Positions 9,847 through 19,141 are shown, numbered from the stretch's first letter. The stretch: 64,000 nucleotides of DNA from Rhizobacter sp. Root1238 (GCF_001425825.1 NZ_LMDM01000004.1:16404-80403); one strand, 5' to 3'. The notes: generated by a model not told the origin, from the sequence alone. Translations and numbers: made by a program.

Positions 9847-12071
9847 GCGGCCCTCGCGATGCGCCCGCTCTGCAGCGCTTCCATGATGCGGTCGCGCGGC
9901 CCGTCGGCGACGATCTTGCCGCCGTCGATCACGATCACGCGCGTCACCATCGCGAGCAGCGAGGTGCGGTGCGTCACCAGCACCACCGTCTTGTTCTGCG
10001 CGAAGTTGCCGATGTTGTGCGTGATCTGCGCCTCGGTCGAGAAATCCATCGCGCTGGTCGGTTCGTCGAGCAGCAGGATCGGTGCGTTGTGCAGCACCGC
10101 GCGCGCCAGGCCGATGCCCTGGCGCTGCCCGCCGGACAGCGATTCGCCGCGCTCGCCGACCGTCATGTCGAAGCCGCGCGGGTGGCGGTCGATGAAGCCG
10201 CTCATGCCGGCCAGCTCGGCGGCCGCGACGATGGCCGAGTCGTCGGCATACGGCAGCCCGAAGGTGATGTTGTCGCGCAGGCTGCCGTAGAACAGCGTCA
10301 CGTCCTGCGACACGTAGCCCAGGTTGCGGCGCACGTCGGCCGGGTCGAGCTGGCGCAGGTCGATGCCGTCGAGCAGCACCGCGCCGTCGTTCGGCTGGTA
10401 CAGCCCCATGATCAGCCGCTCGATCGTCGATTTGCCCGAGCCCACCCGCCCGATCAGCGCGACCCGCTCGCCGGCCTGGATCTTGAAGCTGATGCCGTCC
10501 AGCGCGGCATCCTGCCGGCCGGGGTAGTTGAACCTGACGTTGCGGAACTCGATGTCGCCGCGCAGCTGCGCGCGCTGCACGAAGTTCTCGCCCGGCGGCC
10601 GCTCGACCGGCCGCTCCATGATCTTGTCGAGCGACTCCATCGCGGTGCGCGCGCCCTGGTACTGCATCAGCAGGCCGACGATCTGCCCGGCCGGCTGCAG
10701 CGCGCGCGACGCGAGCATCGACGACGCCACCAGCGCACCCATCGTCAGCTCGCGCTGGCTGATCAGGTAGACGCCGACGATCACGATCGCGACCGTGACG
10801 CCCTGCGACAGCCAGTTGGTGCCGTAGTTGGCGGTCGACGACAGCGCCCGCATGCGCACGTTGGTGACCGCGAGGAAGGCGTTGGCGCGTTCCCACTTGG
10901 CCTGCACGACGCTTTCGGCGCCGAGCGACTTGATGGTCTCGATGCCGGTCAGGCTCTCGATCAGCGTCGCGTTGCGTTGCGCCGAGGCCTGGTAGGTGGT
11001 CTGCGACAGCTCGTGCAGCCGGTGCTGCAGCACGTAGCCGATCACCAGGATCAACGTGAAGGCCGCGACCACCGGCACCGCGAGCCACGGCGAGATCCAC
11101 GCCAGCACCACGACGAACAGCAGCGCGAACGGCAGGTCGATCAGCGCGGTGACGGTGCCCGACGCGATGAAGTCGCGCACCTGCTCGAAGCCGCGCAGGT
11201 TCGACGCGAACGAGCCGACCGATTCGGGCCGGTTCTCGAGCCGCATGCCGAGCACCTTCTCCATCAGCGTGGCGGAGATCTGCACGTCGATGCGCGCGCT
11301 GGCCTCGTCGACGAAGTGGCTGCGCAGCAAGCGCATGAACAGGTCGCCGCACATGATCAGCACGACGCCGATGGACAGCGCCCACAGCGTCTCGACCGCG
11401 TTGTTCGGCACCACCCGGTCGTAGACGTTCATCGAGAACAGCGGGAACACCAGCGCGAACACGTTGACCAGCAGCGCCGCCCACAGCACGTCGCGGTAGA
11501 CGATGCGCTGCTCGAGCACCGCGCCCCAGAACCAGTGCCGCTGGCGCACCGCGCGCACTTCGGGCGTGCGGGCATCGAAGCGGAAATGCGGGCGCACGAA
11601 CAGCACCACGCCGGTGTAGCGCTGCTGCAGCTCGGCGACCGGCAGCACGATCGAGCCCTGGCCGGTTTCGGGCAGCAGCACGCGGGCCACCTTGCCGGCC
11701 TTGCCGCCGTTTTCGATGCGCAGCAGCACGCAGGCCTGGTTGTCCTTCAGGATCAGGATGGCCGGCAGTGCGGCGGCGTCGATGCGCGGCAACGCGAGGC
11801 GCTGCAGCTTGGTCGCCATGCCGGCACGCGCCGCGGCCCGTTCGGTCAGCTCGATGGTCAGCCGGCCCTTGCCGCTGGCACCGAGCGGCAGCCCGGCCGA
11901 CAACGAGGCGCGTGAGGCCGCCTGGCCGTTCAGCCGGCAGATCTCGACCAGGCAGTCGAGCAGCGGATCGGGATGGATCAGGTCCTCGCGCAAGCGCAGC
12001 GGCGCGGCCTCCGCCGGTTTGTCGGAGGGGGCGTGGGCAGCAGCGGAGGGCAGGGGGCGAGGGTCGGTCAT
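9843..12071 (-). CDS. Type I secretion ABC transporter ATPase (LapB/HlyB family)
   Basis: Inner-membrane export ATPase of 742 residues. The N-terminal 150 or so residues form a C39-peptidase-like domain with no obvious catalytic Cys-His pair, as expected for LapB/HlyB transporters that do not cleave cargo. Next come a six-helix membrane domain (about 195-470) and a nucleotide-binding domain with Walker A GRVGSGKST (about 540), signature LSGGQ (about 645) and Walker B ILLLDEPTSAMD (about 670). It is the first gene of the transporter pair and overlaps the HlyD gene by 4 bases. No tolC-like gene lies in the window. The neighbouring giant adhesin suggests LapA-type export. Confidence 0.94.
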   Translation of the reverse strand: MTDPRPLPSAAAHAPSDKPAEAAPLRLREDLIHPDPLLDCLVEICRLNGQAASRASLSAGLPLGASGKGRLTIELTERAAARAGMATKLQRLALPRIDAAALPAILILKDNQACVLLRIENGGKAGKVARVLLPETGQGSIVLPVAELQQRYTGVVLFVRPHFRFDARTPEVRAVRQRHWFWGAVLEQRIVYRDVLWAALLVNVFALVFPLFSMNVYDRVVPNNAVETLWALSIGVVLIMCGDLFMRLLRSHFVDEASARIDVQISATLMEKVLGMRLENRPESVGSFASNLRGFEQVRDFIASGTVTALIDLPFALLFVVVLAWISPWLAVPVVAAFTLILVIGYVLQHRLHELSQTTYQASAQRNATLIESLTGIETIKSLGAESVVQAKWERANAFLAVTNVRMRALSSTANYGTNWLSQGVTVAIVIVGVYLISQRELTMGALVASSMLASRALQPAGQIVGLLMQYQGARTAMESLDKIMERPVERPPGENFVQRAQLRGDIEFRNVRFNYPGRQDAALDGISFKIQAGERVALIGRVGSGKSTIERLIMGLYQPNDGAVLLDGIDLRQLDPADVRRNLGYVSQDVTLFYGSLRDNITFGLPYADDSAIVAAAELAGMSGFIDRHPRGFDMTVGERGESLSGGQRQGIGLARAVLHNAPILLLDEPTSAMDFSTEAQITHNIGNFAQNKTVVLVTHRTSLLAMVTRVIVIDGGKIVADGPRDRIMEALQSGRIARAA

Positions 12072-12117
12072 CGATGTCGCGGTTACTGCTGGATTCGAAC
12101 GGCGACGCGGCGCGCCG

Positions 12118-12663
12118 TCAATCGATATCGGCCATATGAAAGCCGAATTGACCCCGGCGTCGATCGTCGAAGAAGCGCCTCAGGGTTTCCCTCACCGTGG
12201 GGAACGCGAGCTCGTCCCACGGCACGTCTTCTTCGCGGAACAGGCGCGCCTCGATCGTCTCGGGACCGGGCGCGAAATCGGTGTCGAGCAGGCGGGCGCG
12301 GTAGAAGAAGTGGACCTGCCCGACGCGCACCACGTTCAGCAGCGTGAACAGCGCCTGCATCTCGATGCGTGCGCCGGCCTCTTCGTCGGTTTCGCGCAGC
12401 GCGCCGGCGGCGGTGGTCTCGCCGAGTTCCATGAAACCGGCCGGCAGCGTCCAGAAGCCGTGGCGCGGCTCGATGTTGCGGCGGCACAGCAGCACCTGGT
12501 CCTGCCACACCGGCAGCGTGCCGACGACGTTCAGCGGGTTCTCGTAATGGATCGCCCCGCAGGCGCCGCAGGTGGCGCGCTCGCGGTTGTCGTCCGGCGG
12601 CACGCTGTAGGTGACGGCCGACCCGCAGTCCTTGCAGTGCTTGAAGCTTTGCGCTTTGAACAT
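12118..12663 (-). CDS. Nudix hydrolase with N-terminal zinc ribbon
   Basis: 181-residue pyrophosphohydrolase acting on a nucleoside-diphosphate-linked substrate. An N-terminal zinc ribbon (CKDCG near residue 10, CGACG near 32) precedes the Nudix domain. The Nudix box is complete: GFMELGETTAAGALRE followed by TDEEAG, fitting G-x5-E-x7-RE-x2-EE-x-G. This zinc-ribbon plus Nudix plan resembles NudC-related proteins common in Burkholderiales, but the protein is shorter than NudC (about 260). The substrate cannot be read from the sequence. It sits 46 bases before the ABC transporter on the same strand and diverges from the gene at 12746. The start is ATG 12663. Confidence 0.88.
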   Translation of the reverse strand: MFKAQSFKHCKDCGSAVTYSVPPDDNRERATCGACGAIHYENPLNVVGTLPVWQDQVLLCRRNIEPRHGFWTLPAGFMELGETTAAGALRETDEEAGARIEMQALFTLLNVVRVGQVHFFYRARLLDTDFAPGPETIEARLFREEDVPWDELAFPTVRETLRRFFDDRRRGQFGFHMADID

Positions 12664-12745
12664 CCACCGAGTTTAGCCGTGAGGTTTCACACCTCATGGC
12701 ATCATCCCGGCATCCCCCCAACTGACTCTCTGCGGAGTGCTTTCC

Positions 12746-13453
12746 ATGAGCCACGTCGTGCCGGTTCCGGCCACCCCATCCGTGCCCGTCGTCGGCGCCC
12801 GACCCGGCGACACCTTCCCGGTGCGCCGCATCTACTGCGTCGGCCGCAACTACGTCGACCATGCGATCGAGATGGGCCACAGCGGCCGCGAGGCGCCGTT
12901 CTTCTTCATGAAGCCCGCCGACGCGGTGCTGCCGGTGGCCGAGGGCACGCTGGGGCAGATGCACTACCCGAGCGTCACGAAGGACCTGCACCACGAAGTC
13001 GAGCTGGTGGTGGCCATCGGCAAGGGCGGGCGCAACATCCCGGCCGCGCAGGCACTCGACCATGTGTACGGCTACGCGGTCGGGCTCGACATGACGCGCC
13101 GCGACCTGCAGGGCGAGGCCAAGAAGCAGGGCCGCCCGTGGTGCAGCGGCAAGGGCTTCGACGAATCGGCGCCGATCGGCCCGGTGCGGCCGGCCGCGCA
13201 ATGCCATGTGGGCGCCGCGACGCGCATCGAGCTGAAGGTCAACGAGAGCGTGCGCCAGCACAGCGTGATCGGCAAGCTGATCTGGAGCATCCCCGAGATC
13301 ATCGAGCAGCTGTCCGCGCTGTGGGAGCTGGCACCGGGCGACCTGGTCTTCACCGGCACACCCGAGGGCGTGGCCGCGGTCGTCGCCGGCGACACGCTGA
13401 GCGCGCAGGTCGACGGCGTCGGCGGCCTGCAGGTCCGGCTGGTCGCGCGCTGA
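12746..13453 (+). CDS. Fumarylacetoacetate hydrolase family protein, probably fumarylpyruvate hydrolase
   Basis: C-C bond hydrolase of 235 residues, the short FAHD form. It has the metal-binding acid triad in HHEVELVV and VGLDMTRRDLQ, the family motifs KGFDESAPIGP and VNESVRQ, and the C-terminal GDLVFTGTPEGV. ATG 12746 is chosen because CGGAG lies upstream; an in-frame GTG at 12737 is also possible. The adjacent zeta-class GST suggests a pathway pair, maleylpyruvate isomerase plus fumarylpyruvate hydrolase, as in gentisate degradation (NagL/NagK). The short length fits fumarylpyruvate hydrolase better than full-length FAH (about 420). No ring-cleavage dioxygenase gene is present, so the substrate remains inferred. 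Confidence 0.87.
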   Translation: MSHVVPVPATPSVPVVGARPGDTFPVRRIYCVGRNYVDHAIEMGHSGREAPFFFMKPADAVLPVAEGTLGQMHYPSVTKDLHHEVELVVAIGKGGRNIPAAQALDHVYGYAVGLDMTRRDLQGEAKKQGRPWCSGKGFDESAPIGPVRPAAQCHVGAATRIELKVNESVRQHSVIGKLIWSIPEIIEQLSALWELAPGDLVFTGTPEGVAAVVAGDTLSAQVDGVGGLQVRLVAR

Positions 13454-13481
13454 TGGTGGTCCGTTGAAAGGCGCCCGCGGC

Positions 13482-14120
13482 ATGCAGCTCTACAGCTATT
13501 TCCGGTCGTCGGCCTCGTTTCGCGTGCGCGTCGCGCTCGCGCTGAAGGGGCTGGACTACGACTACGTGCCGGTGCACCTGGTCAAGAACGAGCAGACGCA
13601 ACCGGACTTCGCCGCGCTGTCGCCCGGCCGGCTGGTGCCGGTGCTGAAGGACGACGGCGCGCTGCTGTCGCAGTCGCTCGCGATCATCGAGTACCTCGAC
13701 GAGACCCATCCGCAGCCGCCGCTGCTGCCCGCCGATCCGCTCGGCCGGGCCCGCGTGCGCGCGCTCGCGATGGACGTGGCCTGCGAGATCCACCCGCTGA
13801 ACAACCTGCGCGTGCTGCGCTACCTGCTGCACGACCTGGGCGTCAGCGAGGACGACAAGAACCGCTGGTACCGCCACTGGTGCGAGACCGGCCTCGAGAC
13901 GGTGGAGCGCCAGCTCGCGAGCCAGCCCGAGACCGGCCGCTTCTGCCACGGCGACAAGCCGACGCTGGCCGACATCACGCTGGTGCCGCAGATCTTCAAC
14001 GCGCAGCGCCTGAACTGCCGGCTCGACCACGTGCCGACGGTGATGCGCGTGTTCGACGAATGCATGCGGCTCGACGCGTTCAGCGGCGCGCAGCCGTCGG
14101 CCTGCCCGGACGCCACCTGA
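13482..14120 (+). CDS. Zeta-class glutathione transferase (maleylacetoacetate/maleylpyruvate isomerase)
   Basis: Glutathione-dependent cis-trans isomerase of 212 residues. The N-terminal thioredoxin fold begins MQLYSYFRSSASFRVRVAL, with the SSxS glutathione-activating motif. SLAIIEYLDETHP (about 65-77) is the glutathione-binding segment, and the C-terminal domain is all-helical. Start ATG 13482 is preferred to the upstream TTG 13464 because homologues begin at MxLYxYFRSS. The gene follows the FAHD hydrolase by 28 bases and overlaps pgeF by one base (TGATG). Either the tyrosine/homogentisate (MaiA) or the gentisate (NagL) role fits; the small hydrolase next door slightly favours the second. 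Confidence 0.9.
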   Translation: MQLYSYFRSSASFRVRVALALKGLDYDYVPVHLVKNEQTQPDFAALSPGRLVPVLKDDGALLSQSLAIIEYLDETHPQPPLLPADPLGRARVRALAMDVACEIHPLNNLRVLRYLLHDLGVSEDDKNRWYRHWCETGLETVERQLASQPETGRFCHGDKPTLADITLVPQIFNAQRLNCRLDHVPTVMRVFDECMRLDAFSGAQPSACPDAT

Positions 14121-14899
14121 TGGCCGCGTCGAACACCATTGCGCTGCAGGACGCGCTGCACCCCGACTGGGCACTGGCCCACGTGGGCGCGCTGATGAGC
14201 ACCCGCCGCGGCGGGCTCAGCGCACCGCCATGGGACAGCCTGAACCTCGGCATCGCGGTCGGCGACGACCCGGAGGCGGTCGACGCGAACCGGGCCCGCT
14301 TCGCGGCGGCCACCGGCGCAGTGCCGGTCTTCATGAAGCAGGTGCATGGCACGAGGGTGCTGCGGCTGGTGCGGGCGTCGGTGAACGCGCCGCTCGAAGA
14401 GGCCGATGCCGCGATCACCACCGAGCGCGGCCTGGCCTGCACGGTGCAAGTGGCCGACTGCCTGCCGGTGCTGCTGGCGACGACCGGCGCGCCGGCCGTG
14501 CAGGCGGTGGGGGCGGCACATGCCGGCTGGCGCGGTCTGGCCGGCGGCGTGCTCGATAACACGGTGGCCGCGATGTGCCAGGCGGCGGGCTGCGAACCCG
14601 CGGCGCTGGTGGCCTGGCTCGGGCCCTGCATCGGCCCCGGGCGATTCGAGGTCGGGCCCGACGTGGTGCAGGCGTTCGGCGACGACCCGCAGCAGGCCGA
14701 TCCCGCGCTGTTCCGCAGCCACGCGGCCGGCAAGTGGATGGCCAACCTGCCGGAGCTCGCGCGCCGCCGGCTGGCGGGCCTCGGCGTGACGCAGGTCAAT
14801 GGCGGCGCCTGGTGCACCGCCGATGATGCGTCACGGTTCTTTTCGTTCCGGCGCGACCGCATCACCGGCCGGATGGCCGCCGCCGTCTGGCTGCGCTGA
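14120..14899 (+). CDS. pgeF: Peptidoglycan editing factor / laccase-domain protein
   Basis: 259-residue member of the YfiH/PgeF (multi-copper polyphenol oxidase-like) family, linked in E. coli to preventing misincorporation of Ser into peptidoglycan. Seen here are the metal-ligand regions: MKQVHG (first His), VADCLP (Cys) and AAHAGWRG (second His), followed by GPCIGP. The family size is about 240-260. The start overlaps the GST stop by one base (TGATG), indicating translational coupling. The 3' end overlaps a small membrane-protein gene on the opposite strand by 69 bases. Confidence 0.92.
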   Translation: MAASNTIALQDALHPDWALAHVGALMSTRRGGLSAPPWDSLNLGIAVGDDPEAVDANRARFAAATGAVPVFMKQVHGTRVLRLVRASVNAPLEEADAAITTERGLACTVQVADCLPVLLATTGAPAVQAVGAAHAGWRGLAGGVLDNTVAAMCQAAGCEPAALVAWLGPCIGPGRFEVGPDVVQAFGDDPQQADPALFRSHAAGKWMANLPELARRRLAGLGVTQVNGGAWCTADDASRFFSFRRDRITGRMAAAVWLR

Positions 14900-15097
14900 T
14901 GCCGCCGCCGCGTCGGCCTGCCGTCGCGCGCGCCGGCGCGACGGCGTCCCCAGCAGGTACAGCACGATGGACAACGGCAGCACGCCATACAGCAGCAGCG
15001 TGAAGACCGCGCCGAGCACGGTGCCTTGCGAGCTGGTCGCTTCGGCGATGCTCATCATGACAACCACGTACATCCAGGCAATCGCGACGAGGTACAT
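14831..15097 (-). CDS. Small conserved-type membrane protein, function unknown
   Basis: 88-residue protein starting MYLVAIAWMYVVVMM, with two probable membrane helices (about 2-19 and 29-48), followed by a basic GTPSRRRARRQ stretch that should stay in the cytoplasm and a low-complexity Ala/Gly/Pro tail. The function is unknown. Its 3' end is antisense to the last 69 bases of pgeF. It diverges from phaC with 104 bases between the starts. The hydrophobic pattern and the shift in codon texture within the first 55 residues support a real gene; the tail may be dictated by the opposite strand. Confidence 0.6.
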   Translation of the reverse strand: MYLVAIAWMYVVVMMSIAEATSSQGTVLGAVFTLLLYGVLPLSIVLYLLGTPSRRRARRQADAAAASAQPDGGGHPAGDAVAPERKEP

Positions 15098-15201
15098 TTT
15101 TGAGGCCGCCCGGCGGCTGATGGCGAAGCATCGAGTGTGACCCGAAACCGAACCCGTCGAACGACACCACGGAGGCCCGCACGAGGCCGGCAAGGAGACC
15201 T

Positions 15202-16926
15202 GTGAAGAAACCAGCAGCGGTGCCCGACGCGGTGGCCAACGAGCATGCCGATGCCTTCGGCGCGACGATCGGCGATGTCTTCAAGTCGATGAGCGGGTTG
15301 AGCGTGCCGCTGCCGCAGCTCAGCGCGCTGCAGGCCGACTACATGGCCCAGGCGAGTGCGCTGTGGAACCAGAGCGTTGCTGCCGCGCCGTCGAACGGCG
15401 CCGCGCACCAACCCGAGCCGCTCGGCGATCGCCGCTTCAGCAGCCCGGCCTGGGCCGACAACCCGATGGCGTCGTTCACCGCGCGCATGTACCTGCTGAA
15501 CGCCCGCACGCTGACGGCGCTGGCCGACAGCGTGCAGGGCGACGAGAAGACGCGCGAGCGCATCCGCTTCGCGGTGCAGCAGTACGTGGCCGCGGCTTCG
15601 CCCAGCAACTACCTGCCGCTCAACCCCGAGGCGCTGCAGCTCGCGCTGAAGACGCAGGGCGAGAGCATCCTGCACGGCGTGCAGCACCTGGTGCAGGACC
15701 TGCAGCAGGGCCACGTCTCGCAGACCGACGAGAGCGTGTTCGAGGTCGGCCGCAACGTCGCGACCACCGAGGGCAGCGTGGTGTTCGAGAACGAACTCTT
15801 CCAGTTGCTCGAGTACAAGCCGCTGACGAAGACCGTGTTCGAGCGGCCGCTGCTGATGGTGCCGCCGTGCATCAACAAGTACTACATCCTCGACCTGCAG
15901 CCGGAGAACTCGCTGATCCGCCATGCGGTCGCGCAAGGGCACCGGGTGTTCGTCGTCAGCTGGCGCAATGCCGATGCGAGCCTGTCGCACCTCGGCTGGG
16001 ACGACTACATCGAAGACGCCGCGATCCGCGCGATCGAGGTGGTGCAGGAGATCACCGGCGCAGGAAAGGAAAACGGCAGTTTGAACACGCTCGGCTTCTG
16101 CGTCGGCGGCACCATCCTCGCCACCGCGCTGGCGGTGCTGGCCGCGCGCGGCAGCAAGCCGGCGGCGAGCATCACGCTGCTCACCACCTTCCTCGATTTC
16201 AGCAACACCGGCGTGCTCGACCTGTTCGTCGACGAGGCCATGGTGCAGCTGCGCGAGATGACGCTCGGCCCGGCCAGCCCGAACGGCGGCGGGCTGCTGA
16301 AGGGGCAGGAGCTCGCCTCCACCTTCAGCGCGCTGCGCCCGAACGACCTGCTGTGGAACTACGTCGTCGGCAACTACCTGAAGGGCGAGACGCCGCCGCC
16401 GTTCGACCTGTTGTACTGGAACAGCGACAGCACCAACCTGCCGGGGCCGATGTACTGCTGGTACCTGCGCAACACCTACCTCGAGAACAACCTGGTGAAA
16501 CCGGGCCGCCTCACCGTGTGCGGCGAGAAGCTCGACCTGAACCGGGTCGACGCGCCGACCTACGTCTACGGCTCGCGCGAGGACCACATCGTGCCGTGGG
16601 ACGCGGCCTGGCGGAACACCCAGGTGCTGAAGAAGGCGAAGACGCGCTTCGTGCTGGGCGCGTCGGGCCACATCGCCGGCGTCATCAACCCGCCGGCCAA
16701 GAAGAAGCGCAGCCACTGGATCGGCCCCGCCCAGGCATCGCAGCCGGCCAGCGCCGAGGCCTGGTTGGCGACCGCGAAGGAGCACCCCGGCAGCTGGTGG
16801 ACCGACTGGGACGCCTGGCTGGCGGGCCATGCCGGCAGGCAGGTGCCGGCCCCGAAAAACCCTGGCAGCCGCAGGCACAAACCGATCGAGCCGGCGCCGG
16901 GGCGCTATGTGAAGCAAAAGGCCTGA
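15202..16926 (+). CDS. phaC: Class I poly(3-hydroxyalkanoate) synthase
   Basis: Polymerises 3-hydroxybutyryl-CoA into polyhydroxybutyrate at the granule surface. It has 574 residues, as usual for class I (about 560-600). The lipase-like box GFCVGG carries the nucleophile Cys300; Asp461 (SREDHIVPWD) and His490 (GASGHIAGV) complete the triad. The N-terminal PhaC domain is present, including the NPLNPEALQ-like region. It starts at GTG 15202 after AAGGAGACCT, a strong ribosome site. It is the first gene of phaC-phaA-phaB, and no phaR or phasin gene is attached. Confidence 0.97.
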   Translation: MKKPAAVPDAVANEHADAFGATIGDVFKSMSGLSVPLPQLSALQADYMAQASALWNQSVAAAPSNGAAHQPEPLGDRRFSSPAWADNPMASFTARMYLLNARTLTALADSVQGDEKTRERIRFAVQQYVAAASPSNYLPLNPEALQLALKTQGESILHGVQHLVQDLQQGHVSQTDESVFEVGRNVATTEGSVVFENELFQLLEYKPLTKTVFERPLLMVPPCINKYYILDLQPENSLIRHAVAQGHRVFVVSWRNADASLSHLGWDDYIEDAAIRAIEVVQEITGAGKENGSLNTLGFCVGGTILATALAVLAARGSKPAASITLLTTFLDFSNTGVLDLFVDEAMVQLREMTLGPASPNGGGLLKGQELASTFSALRPNDLLWNYVVGNYLKGETPPPFDLLYWNSDSTNLPGPMYCWYLRNTYLENNLVKPGRLTVCGEKLDLNRVDAPTYVYGSREDHIVPWDAAWRNTQVLKKAKTRFVLGASGHIAGVINPPAKKKRSHWIGPAQASQPASAEAWLATAKEHPGSWWTDWDAWLAGHAGRQVPAPKNPGSRRHKPIEPAPGRYVKQKA

Positions 16927-17004
16927 CGTCGAACGCCGCCCGCGCTTGACCGCGGCCCCGCACGGCACCACATTCCGACCAACATCCGTCAACTGGAGAC
17001 TTTC

Positions 17005-18183
17005 ATGTCCGACATCGTCATCGTCGCCGCCACCCGCACCGCCGTCGGCAAGTTCGGTGGCTCCCTCGCCAAGACGCCGGCTCCCGAGCTGGGCGCGTCC
17101 GTCATCGCCGAACTGCTGAAGCGCGCGAAGCTCAGCGGCGACCAGGTCAACGAGGTCATCCTCGGGCAGGTGCTCACCGCCGGTTCGGGCCAGAACCCGG
17201 CGCGCCAGGCCGTCATCAAGGCCGGGTTGCCGCAGGCGGTGCCGGCGCTGACCATCAACGCGGTCTGCGGCTCCGGCCTGAAGGCGGTGATGCTGGCGGC
17301 CCAGGCCATCCGCGACGGCGATTCCGAGATCGTGATCGCCGGCGGCCAGGAGAGCATGAGCCTCGCACCGCACGTGCTGCCGAACTCGCGCGAAGGCCAG
17401 CGCATGGGCGACTGGAAACTGGTCGACTCGATGATCACCGACGGCCTGTGGGATGTGTACAACCAGTACCACATGGGCATCACCGCCGAGAACGTCGCGA
17501 AGAAGTTCGGCGTGAGCCGCGAGGCGCAGGATGCGCTGGCGCTGGCCTCGCAGCAGAAGGCGGCCGCCGCGCAGGATGCCGGTCGCTTCAAGGACGAGAT
17601 CGTGCCGTTCAGCATCGCGCAGAAGAAGGGCGATCCGATCGTCTTCGCGGCCGATGAATTCATCAACCGCAAGACCAACGCCGAAGCGCTTGCAGGGCTG
17701 CGCCCGGCCTTCGACAAGGCCGGCGGCGTGACGGCCGGCAATGCCTCGGGCCTGAACGACGGCGCGGCCGGCGTGGTCGTGATGAGCGCGAAGAAGGCCG
17801 ACCAGCTCGGCCTGACGCCGCTCGCGCGCATCAAGAGCTATGCGACGGTGGCGCTCGACCCGGCGCTGATGGGGATCGGGCCGGTGCCGGCGTCGCAGAA
17901 GGCGCTGCAGCGCGCCGGCTGGAAACCGGGCGAGCTCGACCTGCTCGAGATCAACGAAGCCTTCGCGGCCCAGGCCTGCGCGGTCAACACCGAGATGGGC
18001 TGGGATGTCAGCAAGGTGAACGTCAACGGCGGCGCGATCGCGATCGGGCACCCGATCGGTGCATCCGGCTGCCGCATCCTGGTGACCCTGCTGCACGAGA
18101 TGCAGCGCCGCAATGCGAAGAAGGGCATCGCCAGCCTGTGCATCGGCGGTGGCATGGGTGTTGCCTTGACGGTCGAGCGCTGA
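17005..18183 (+). CDS. phaA: Acetyl-CoA acetyltransferase (beta-ketothiolase)
   Basis: Condenses two acetyl-CoA to acetoacetyl-CoA, the first step of polyhydroxybutyrate synthesis. 392 residues, the standard thiolase length. Active-site residues are all present: acyl-accepting Cys88 in [10 protein letters not shown], His349 in GHPIGASG, and Cys379 in CIGGGMG. ACTGGAGAC lies ahead of the ATG at 17005. It lies 78 bases after phaC and 115 before phaB on the same strand, the classical phaCAB order. Confidence 0.97.
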   Translation: MSDIVIVAATRTAVGKFGGSLAKTPAPELGASVIAELLKRAKLSGDQVNEVILGQVLTAGSGQNPARQAVIKAGLPQAVPALTINAVCGSGLKAVMLAAQAIRDGDSEIVIAGGQESMSLAPHVLPNSREGQRMGDWKLVDSMITDGLWDVYNQYHMGITAENVAKKFGVSREAQDALALASQQKAAAAQDAGRFKDEIVPFSIAQKKGDPIVFAADEFINRKTNAEALAGLRPAFDKAGGVTAGNASGLNDGAAGVVVMSAKKADQLGLTPLARIKSYATVALDPALMGIGPVPASQKALQRAGWKPGELDLLEINEAFAAQACAVNTEMGWDVSKVNVNGGAIAIGHPIGASGCRILVTLLHEMQRRNAKKGIASLCIGGGMGVALTVER

Positions 18184-18298
18184 GCGCACGCCGGGCGTGA
18201 ACATTAAGCCAGGGTGAGCCCAGGGCGAACCCCGGTTGACGCGGCACCCCGGCACGACGACGCTCGGGTGTCTGCATACCATTTCAGGAGAGAAAAGA

Positions 18299-19036
18299 AT
18301 GACTCAGAAGATCGCCTACGTCACCGGCGGCATGGGCGGCATCGGCACCACGATGTGCCAGCGCCTGCACAAGGACGGCTTCCTCGTCGTCGCAGGCTGC
18401 GGCCCGAGCCGGGATTTCACGAAATGGCTGACCGAGCAGAAGTCGCTCGGCTTCACCTTCCACGCGTCGGTCGGCAATGTCGGCGACTGGGATTCCACGG
18501 TGTCGGCGTTCCAGAAGACCAAGGCCGAGTTCGGCTCGATCGACGTGCTGGTCAACAACGCCGGCATCACGCGTGACGGCATGTTCCGCAAGATGAGTCG
18601 CGCCGACTGGGATGCGGTGATCGAGACCAACCTGACCAGCCTGTTCAACGTCACCAAGCAGGTGATCGACGACATGCTCGAAAAGGGCTGGGGCCGCATC
18701 ATCAACATCAGCTCGGTCAACGGCGAGAAGGGCCAGTTCGGCCAGACCAACTACTCCGCGGCGAAGGCCGGCATGCACGGCTTCACGATGGCGCTGGCGC
18801 AGGAAGTGGCCAGCAAGGGCGTGACGGTCAACACCGTGTCGCCGGGCTACATCGCGACCGACATGGTCAAGTCGATCCGCCAGGACGTGCTCGACAAGAT
18901 CGTCGCCGGCATCCCGGTCAAGCGCCTGGGCACGCCGGACGACATCGCGTCCATCGTGTCGTGGGTGGCCTCCGACGAATCCGGCTTCGCGACCGGCGCC
19001 GACTTCTCGGTCAACGGCGGGCTGCACATGGGCTGA
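18299..19036 (+). CDS. phaB: NADPH-dependent acetoacetyl-CoA reductase
   Basis: Reduces acetoacetyl-CoA to (R)-3-hydroxybutyryl-CoA for PhaC. 245-residue short-chain dehydrogenase. N-terminal cofactor motif TGGMGGIG, structural NNAGIT, catalytic Ser in NISSVNG and Tyr-x3-Lys in YSAAK, and a C-terminal SVNGGLHMG typical of PhaB. The ATG at 18299 follows CAGGAGAGAAAAGA. A strong terminator at 19069 closes the operon. Confidence 0.96.
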   Translation: MTQKIAYVTGGMGGIGTTMCQRLHKDGFLVVAGCGPSRDFTKWLTEQKSLGFTFHASVGNVGDWDSTVSAFQKTKAEFGSIDVLVNNAGITRDGMFRKMSRADWDAVIETNLTSLFNVTKQVIDDMLEKGWGRIINISSVNGEKGQFGQTNYSAAKAGMHGFTMALAQEVASKGVTVNTVSPGYIATDMVKSIRQDVLDKIVAGIPVKRLGTPDDIASIVSWVASDESGFATGADFSVNGGLHMG

Positions 19037-19068
19037 CGCCCGCGCGCTCCACCGTTCGCTGTTCCCCG

Positions 19069-19108
19069 CAGCCCCGGTCGCCAGCACGCTGGCGGCCGGG
19101 GCTGTTTT
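19069..19108 (+). terminator. Rho-independent terminator after phaB
   Basis: Long hairpin with outer stem CAGCCCCGG/CCGGGGCTG and inner stem CGCCAG/CTGGCG around a CACG loop, followed by TTTT. It lies 32 bases after the phaB stop and separates the pha operon from the next gene. Confidence 0.88.
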
Positions 19109-19141
19109 CATGGTGCCTGCAACGATGTTCGCGAGGTACAC

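Noticed and set aside
9843-12071. Missing catalytic Cys in the peptidase-like domain of the ABC transporter as a novelty
   Set aside because: Loss of the C39 catalytic residues is normal in LapB/HlyB-type transporters.
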